Positions 35,532 to 39,841 of a DNA stretch of 39,841 nt are shown in pieces (position 1 is the first letter of the stretch; the number at the start of each line of letters is the position of its first letter). The position numbers and the translations under genes are program-made. Under the pieces are notes generated by a model that searched no databases, had not been told where the DNA came from, and saw only the letters and a program-made list of their open reading frames with translations. The DNA comes from an uncultured Acetatifactor sp. (GTDB lineage: Bacteria > Bacillota > Clostridia > Lachnospirales > Lachnospiraceae): the NCBI GenBank assembly GCA_910587555.1, contig CAJULV010000038.1, forward strand, positions 1-39,841, in the 5' to 3' direction.

Positions 35532-36113
35532 CTACACATAAATATTTCTGCCAAACTCATACGCTTCCGCCAGATGATTTGTCTTATCGATCTGCGGCTT
35601 CCCGCTTGTATCGCCGCATCCCCCGGCAAGCAGCATTCCTTTATCCTGAAATCCCATGTAATTCACAATGGCAAATTTATAGTAGGAAGTAACCTGCTCA
35701 AAGGTCCAGAAAAAATTGTCTGCAGCAGTCACTAACAATGCGCAGTCCTTCATCGGATACTTCTCATATCTCCCCAAAGGAGGCTCCGGGTCTTCCTGGG
35801 CGATGCAGTAAAATCTCTCAATGAATGCCTTAAGCCTGGAGGAAATCGTCCAGAAGTACAGCGGGGTGGCAAACACAATCAGGTCCACGCTTTCTATCTT
35901 CGGAACAAGATCGTTAAAGCTGTCCTTCTGTATGCAGGGCTTCCCATACCGGCAGGCATTGCAGCCCAGGCAGCCTTTTACTTCATTTTTCATCAGGGAT
36001 ATAATCTCAACCTTGTGTCCTGCATCTTCTGCTCCTTCTGCAAAACTCGAAACCAGCTGCGCCGTGTTTCCGCCCGCGCGTCCTCCGTCCTGAACCACTA
36101 AAATATTTTTCAT
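35532..36113 (-). CDS. NADPH-dependent FMN reductase / iron-sulfur flavoprotein-like
   Basis: Flavodoxin-fold protein of 193 residues. It begins MKNILVVQDGGRAGGNT, the FMN phosphate loop, and contains GCLGCNACRYGKPC (47-60; Cys 48, 51, 54 and 60) and FATPLYFWTISSRLKAFIERFY. Proteins of this group in anaerobes carry FMN, and the compact cysteine motif may hold a 4Fe-4S cluster, so the protein could shuttle electrons or reduce quinones or nitro compounds. The ribosome binding site is weak (AAGGGCGG). It is downstream of two decayed small genes on the same strand. Confidence 0.85.
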   Translation of the reverse strand: MKNILVVQDGGRAGGNTAQLVSSFAEGAEDAGHKVEIISLMKNEVKGCLGCNACRYGKPCIQKDSFNDLVPKIESVDLIVFATPLYFWTISSRLKAFIERFYCIAQEDPEPPLGRYEKYPMKDCALLVTAADNFFWTFEQVTSYYKFAIVNYMGFQDKGMLLAGGCGDTSGKPQIDKTNHLAEAYEFGRNIYV

Positions 36114-36199
36114 TTTGTCCGCCCTTCTTTTTATTTCCAGTCTTATTTGTATTTATGCTCCAACGCAGATACCAATAAATTTTTGCTCTTGATTCACTT

Positions 36200-36412
36200 C
36201 TACTTCCTGATATACTGCCTGTCCGATTCCGGCATTCCATTTCCGTCCGACACATACCGCTCCACTTCCATATGTAAATCATACTTTTCCCGAAGCTGGA
36301 TGATCTTCTCCATCATAGGCGAGGCATGGTGCCTGTCGAGAGCATTCTGGTCCTCCCAGCAGTCGATCAGCAGAACTGTTTCCGGTTCCGCCCCTCCAAT
36401 CTGTAAATTCAT
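36200..36412 (-). pseudogene. Truncated antibiotic biosynthesis monooxygenase-like (ABM) protein
   Basis: The 70-residue frame contains the second half of an ABM-domain protein: VLLIDCWEDQNALDRHHASP, then MMEKIIQLREKYDLHMEVERY. Family members are about 95-100 residues, and the first strand and helix are absent. Stops in frame precede the ATG. It may be a remnant of a small oxidoreductase of the same operon as the flavoprotein. I cannot exclude a short functional protein. Confidence 0.65.
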
Positions 36413-36704
36413 TCGTTCCTGTCAGGCTCCTGACCATTATGGGTGTTCCTACGGCATTCCATAGCCTGCCTATCCGGAGTTCTTTTCAGTTCCGTAATTC
36501 CATGAATTTCTCCAAAGGATTTCACGAACTGTTCCATGAATCCATCCACATCCTCCACCCCCGCAGGAATGGAGATTGTGTCCGTATCTTTCTTCACACG
36601 CTCTTCTGCATCCTCCCCCGGTAGATAAGTCCTCACTTCATAATCGTACCCGTTTTCCTCCAGCCAGTTTTTAACGGCTTCTTCTGCTTTTCTGTTTTTT
36701 CCAT
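36409..36704 (-). pseudogene. Small gene with probable frameshift near its start
   Basis: The ATG at 36704 has GAGGAG nine bases upstream but reads only about 20 codons before a stop. One more A in the A6 run (36695-36700) would join it to the long frame (MEKNRKAEEAVKNW, then LEENGYDYEVRTY and VDGFMEQFVKSFGEIHGITEL). The long frame otherwise begins at a GTG (36714) with no usable site. I do not recognise the family. Its 3' end overlaps the ABM relic, so both seem decayed. Confidence 0.5.
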
Positions 36705-36812
36705 ACGCCTGCACTCCTCATATAAAGTTTATCTAACGGTTTCCCATCTATCATACAGTATAATTCATTCCTACAGCAAAAGCCATACACACTTTAAAAA
36801 CGGGCTTCCCTA

Positions 36813-36841
36813 TTGTAAACGTCAGGAAAATATACTATAAT
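36813..36841 (+). promoter_or_regulatory. Sigma-A promoter of the methyltransferase
   Basis: TTGTAA (36813-36818) and TATAAT (36836-36841) are 17 bp apart, about 40 bp before the methyltransferase start. Confidence 0.75.
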
Positions 36842-36879
36842 CTGACCCATAAAATTTTGACATTCAGGAGGATGCCACC

Positions 36880-37659
36880 ATGCCGAATATCAGCTGGGAT
36901 GCCGCAGATTATAAGGAAAACTTTTCATTTGTCCCTGCCTATGGGGAAGCCGTAGTCAGCCTGATCACGAAGCAGCCGGGAAGCCGTGTGATAGACCTGG
37001 GATGCGGCAACGGTTCCCTTACCGACAAGATTGCCAACAGAGGATACCTGGTGACGGGGATAGACGACTCGGAAGAGATGCTCCTGCTGGCCCAAAAAGA
37101 ACATCCGGGTTTAAATTTTATCAGGGGAAATGCTGTCACCTTCCATCTGGACGAGAAGGCAGATGTGGTTTTTTCTAATGCCGTCTTTCACTGGATTGAC
37201 GAAAAGGACCAGCAGGCCATGCTGTCAAATATTTATCGCAACCTGAAACCAGGCGGGGAACTGGTCTGCGAATTCGGCGGCTTTGGGTGCGCGGAAGCCG
37301 TCCATGGGACACTGGAGCAGTGTTTTTCCGAACGTAGGCTTGCATACAGGAGGGTGTTCTATTTCCCCACAATCGGCATGTATGCGCCGATGCTGGAGAA
37401 AGCAGGCTTCAAAGTAGAATATGCGGCACTCTTTGACAGACCGACACCCCAGAATGGGGCGGATGGCCTTGCAAACTGGATCCGTATGTTTGTGAAGAAG
37501 CCTTTTGAGGGGATAGAAAAAGAATTAGAAGAAGAAATTATTTCAGATGCCGTCTCCAGATTGAAAGACCGGCTTTATCAGAATGACTGCTGGATTGTAG
37601 ACTATGTAAGAATTCAGTTCAGAGCCGCCAGACTGTGGACACTGGAATTTATACAGTAG
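36880..37659 (+). CDS. Class I SAM-dependent methyltransferase (trans-aconitate methyltransferase-like)
   Basis: Cytoplasmic methyltransferase of 259 residues. Motif I is VIDLGCGNGSL (37-47), with the acidic ribose-binding residue in GIDDSEEM, then NAVFHWIDEKDQ, a pattern common in the Tam-like and UbiE-like groups, and LKPGGELVCEFGGFG. The start has AGGAGG upstream and a clear promoter. It is a single-gene unit. The acceptor substrate is unknown. Confidence 0.85.
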   Translation: MPNISWDAADYKENFSFVPAYGEAVVSLITKQPGSRVIDLGCGNGSLTDKIANRGYLVTGIDDSEEMLLLAQKEHPGLNFIRGNAVTFHLDEKADVVFSNAVFHWIDEKDQQAMLSNIYRNLKPGGELVCEFGGFGCAEAVHGTLEQCFSERRLAYRRVFYFPTIGMYAPMLEKAGFKVEYAALFDRPTPQNGADGLANWIRMFVKKPFEGIEKELEEEIISDAVSRLKDRLYQNDCWIVDYVRIQFRAARLWTLEFIQ

Positions 37660-37746
37660 AATTCATGCAGCACAAATAACCACCATTTTATCATCCGTCA
37701 TACCTTTGGGGAAATTTCCCGTTTCCATTTTCTCGCAATAGGACGA

Positions 37747-37790
37747 GGCTGTGAAAGTCAAAGTTTTGTAACTCCTGTTTTTTCACAGCC
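37747..37790. repeat. Hairpin after the methyltransferase
   Basis: GGCTGTGAAA (37747-37756) and TTTCACAGCC (37781-37790) form a perfect 10-bp stem with a 24-nt loop. No T-run follows on either strand, so it looks like an intergenic repeat or half of one at the junction with the mobile-like region. Confidence 0.5.
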
Positions 37791-37847
37791 CCATTTGTCA
37801 TCAAAATTATTTTCTCCTGATGTAAAAAACATGACAGGTTTTCGCCA

Positions 37848-38138
37848 TCAGCGCTCCGCCTGGTTTCTGTCCCGCTGTTTTTCCTGGGTGTTTTCGTCCA
37901 TCCCCAGAATCATATCCACATTACGCTTCGCCGTCTGGTATTCACGAATGTCATGTACGGCCTCCATACACTCTGCATCCGTCAGGGGGCGCAGTTTCTC
38001 CAGGAGGCTTTTTGCAGCCTTCCGTCTGGCCGGGTCCCCGGCATACCGTGAGGCCATAGACATTTCCTGCAGGACGGCATACCGCTCACTTCCCTCTGTC
38101 TGGTACAGCATCCGTTTTTCCATTTCCGTAAATTCCAT
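37848..38138 (-). CDS. Small mobile-element-associated protein
   Basis: Protein of 96 residues rich in charged helices: FTEMEKRMLYQTEGSERYAV, RRKAAKSLLEKLRPLTDAEC. Proteins with this kind of N-terminal segment are found in Lachnospiraceae integrative elements, usually as part of a longer open frame, so this may be a truncated copy. ATG 38138 has AGGAGGG seven bases upstream. It lies beside terminators and an AT-rich foreign-looking gene, which supports a mobile-element origin. Its molecular role is unknown. Confidence 0.5.
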   Translation of the reverse strand: MEFTEMEKRMLYQTEGSERYAVLQEMSMASRYAGDPARRKAAKSLLEKLRPLTDAECMEAVHDIREYQTAKRNVDMILGMDENTQEKQRDRNQAER

Positions 38139-38163
38139 AAGAATCCCTCCTGATCCCATCCAT

Positions 38164-38193
38164 CAAAAAAAGCCACAGCATCATACCGTGGCT
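38164..38193 (-). terminator. Rho-independent terminator
   Basis: AGCCAC (38171-38176) pairs with GTGGCT (38188-38193); on the minus strand a run of seven T follows. It would stop transcripts entering from the right toward the small mobile-element gene. Confidence 0.65.
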
Positions 38194-38205
38194 AAAAAAT
38201 GGCAA

Positions 38206-38246
38206 CAAAAAAAGCCTGACAGTAAAAGTATTGTTTACTATCAGGC
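38206..38246 (-). terminator. Rho-independent terminator, second
   Basis: GCCTGACAGTAAA (38214-38226) pairs with TTTACTATCAGGC (38234-38246) with one mismatch, followed on the minus strand by seven T. Two terminators in a row suggest that the minus-strand gene they served has been lost. Confidence 0.7.
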
Positions 38247-38453
38247 AGTTACAGCCGGAATACGAAATGCAGCGCGATCCCGGTTCATTTTTCGGTTAAC
38301 ACTCACATGCCTGTTTTTGCAGCCATGCGATCTATTGTGCCTCTTTCAAGGCTTGACATTTAAACAAAGAAAACCCGCAAACGCTGATGTTTACAGTGAT
38401 AAGGAAGTATAGGAACTTACTTATCATTAACGCTGACAAACAGGGTGCAAGCA

Positions 38454-38498
38454 AAAACAGAGGGATAATTACGTTTTAATCGTAATGCCCTCTGTTTT
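38454..38498. terminator. Bidirectional terminator
   Basis: AAAACAGAGGG (38454-38464) pairs with CCCTCTGTTTT (38488-38498), extended inward by ATTACG/CGTAAT. T-rich sequence flanks both sides. It insulates the HNH gene from what precedes it. Confidence 0.75.
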
Positions 38499-38599
38499 AT
38501 TTTCAAAAGGTGATTGAAAGTGAGAACTCCTAATGATATACTAAGCAAAAAAAGATAGCAGTTGAATCTGACAGATAAAATCATTGTATTTTTATAAAA

Positions 38600-38628
38600 T
38601 TGGTCGGATATTTTAATCTTTTTATAAT
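38600..38628 (+). promoter_or_regulatory. Sigma-A promoter of the HNH gene
   Basis: TTGGTC (38600-38605) and TATAAT (38623-38628) are separated by 17 bp, about 55 bp before the start of the HNH gene. Confidence 0.65.
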
Positions 38629-38682
38629 TATAGTTGAAATATCAACAGTTTGAATTTAAAAAACTCAAGAAAGAGGTACAAA

Positions 38683-39528
38683 ATGAAATGCTTATTTTGT
38701 AAGCAAAGCAGTACAGATACTAAAAGTGTTGAGCACGTTGTTCCTGAATCATTAGGGAATACAAAATTTATTTTACCTTTAGGGTATGTATGTGATAAAT
38801 GTAATAATTATTTTGCACGTGAAGTTGAAAAACCATTTTTAGAATTACCAGAACTACGCTTATTACGTTTTCAAGAAAGCATACCTAATAAAAAAAATAA
38901 AATGCCCGCAATAGACGGATTGCTTAATGGGAATTATCGTATCAAATTAAAACGGAAATTAAGCCATAATGAAGTGGTTAATGAAGCAGAAATAACACCA
39001 GAGGCAATGGATAAACTATTTAATGATTCCGAAAAAGCAACCATTATCGTACCAGCATTTACAAATGAAATGTTACCGCCGAATAATGCTATTACTTCAA
39101 GGTTTTTGGCAAAAATGGCTTTGGAAGCATTCGCTGATAAGTTGAAAGATATTGAAAATAGTTTAGAAGATTTAGTAAATGATACTGAATTTGATATGAT
39201 TAGAAATCATGCAAGATTGGGTACTATAAAAAATTGGCCATGTAGTATTCGGAGGATTTACAACTATGACAAAATTTGGGAATACTCTGATGGACTTCAT
39301 GGGCAAATGGTTCATGAAAGTGATTTTCTTCTTATTCCAGTAGAAAAAAATAATAACTCAAGTACAGAATATATTATGGCAGAAATATATTTTGTTATAG
39401 CACTTTGGGGCATAGAATTTGCAATAAATATGGCAGGACCAGAGATTTCTGGTTATGAGGATTGGTTAAAAACACATAATGGTGAAAGTCCTTTATATTG
39501 TGAAAAAAATAAAAATTTCTTAAAATAG
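38683..39528 (+). CDS. HNH-family endonuclease-like protein
   Basis: Protein of 281 residues, with an N-terminal zinc-ribbon HNH domain: C3-x2-C6, then S15VEH18VVPESLGN, then C37-x2-C40-NN. This is the HNH_5-type arrangement in which the EH and the final N hold the metal. The remaining ~230 residues are of unknown fold and resemble no family I can name. The gene is much richer in A+T than the rest of the window and sits alone behind terminators with its own promoter, the pattern of a defence or mobile-element cargo gene. ATG 38683 has AAGAGG upstream. Nuclease function is inferred from the motif only. Confidence 0.75.
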   Translation: MKCLFCKQSSTDTKSVEHVVPESLGNTKFILPLGYVCDKCNNYFAREVEKPFLELPELRLLRFQESIPNKKNKMPAIDGLLNGNYRIKLKRKLSHNEVVNEAEITPEAMDKLFNDSEKATIIVPAFTNEMLPPNNAITSRFLAKMALEAFADKLKDIENSLEDLVNDTEFDMIRNHARLGTIKNWPCSIRRIYNYDKIWEYSDGLHGQMVHESDFLLIPVEKNNNSSTEYIMAEIYFVIALWGIEFAINMAGPEISGYEDWLKTHNGESPLYCEKNKNFLK

Positions 39529-39841
39529 TGTTACGTAATACAAATGTATTTTGTCTGAATAAACATATTAACTTACTTCTAATCTTAACGCTTGCGAAGT
39601 TGTATAAATCAATGGCAATAGAGATAAAAATGAATATTTATCAACAACACTGGCAAGCAGAGTGTAAACAAGTGCAGAAAACACATCACTTTCATGAGTG
39701 GTCGGTTCTCTGCTTTTCTGTTACGCAATAGAACGCCATTTTTGAGAGCAGACATATAAAGCCCTTGCCCCGTCATTTCAATGCTCACAAAGCCGCATAA
39801 ATCAAGGACAAAATACCCCCTACTGCGTAACAATCCCCATA
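39529..39841. other. Right edge with repeated GTTACGYAATA motifs
   Basis: No gene is firmly supported. A 74-codon minus-strand frame (39609-39833) is open to the window edge and could be the end of a gene outside it. GTTACGTAATA (39531-39541), GTTACGCAATA (39720-39730) and an inverted close copy (GTTACGCAGTA on the minus strand, about 39823-39833) recur. They may mark ends of a mobile unit. Confidence 0.35.

Larger units (their letters stand above)
38139..38682. other. Terminator-rich gap before the HNH gene
   Basis: No gene is supported over these 544 bp. It contains two minus-strand terminators (38164-38246), a bidirectional one (38454-38498) and the HNH promoter (38600-38628). A minus-strand frame ending near 38260 reads like the end of a protein (NRKMNRDRAAFRIPAVTA) but has no start. 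GC content falls sharply after about 38500. Confidence 0.55.

Overview
The window looks like a piece of chromosome from a low-GC Gram-positive anaerobe, most likely a gut Lachnospiraceae (Clostridia). The basis is the strong AGGAGG-type ribosome binding sites, moderate GC content, a lipobox lipoprotein, an LplB/YtcP-type sugar ABC importer without its own ATPase, GPH-family sugar transporters with long charged tails, and a domain-permuted GH3 glycosidase. No phage, CRISPR, rRNA or tRNA was seen. The assignment is inference from gene content, not from a marker gene.

Layout. (A) 350-8355 (-): operon of GPH transporter, GH2, permuted GH3 and GH43, closed by a hairpin terminator at 203-241. (B) 8516-10306 (-): a TetR gene then an AraC gene, divergent from a MATE exporter (10465-11838, +). 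(C) 11832-13106 (-): a glycerate 2-kinase, divergent from a + strand operon (13538-19281) of a D-2-hydroxyacid dehydrogenase, a putative glycosidase, a tartronate-semialdehyde-reductase-like enzyme and a second GPH transporter, followed by its AraC regulator (19514-20722). (D) 28750-20821 (-): two ABC permeases, solute-binding lipoprotein, GH2 and carboxylesterase, divergent from a CdaR/PucR-like regulator broken by a frameshift (29048-30216). (E) 33140-30564 (-): an SDR and an NAD-dependent epimerase with an unusual C-terminal extension, divergent from a histidine kinase and response regulator (33368-35142); hairpin clusters lie on both sides of the two-component pair. (F) 35532-37659: flavoprotein, two decayed small genes and a SAM methyltransferase. 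(G) 37848-39841: a small mobile-element-like gene, a cluster of terminators, and an AT-rich HNH nuclease gene that looks foreign.

How the genes fit together. Three loci (A, C, D) are carbohydrate-utilisation cassettes, each with its own importer, glycosidases and regulator. In locus C the two reductases can make D-glycerate and the divergent kinase can send it to 2-phosphoglycerate.

The most interesting signal is a pair of shared accessory modules. A helical segment of about 65-80 residues ending in a 'xxEALQxI' helix sits at the N-terminus of the GH43, at the C-terminus of the GH2 of locus A, and, out of frame, at the end of the glycerate kinase. Both GPH transporters carry a homologous cytoplasmic tail of about 90 residues. 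I propose, as a hypothesis only, that these parts tether cytoplasmic sugar-processing enzymes to each other or to the transporter.
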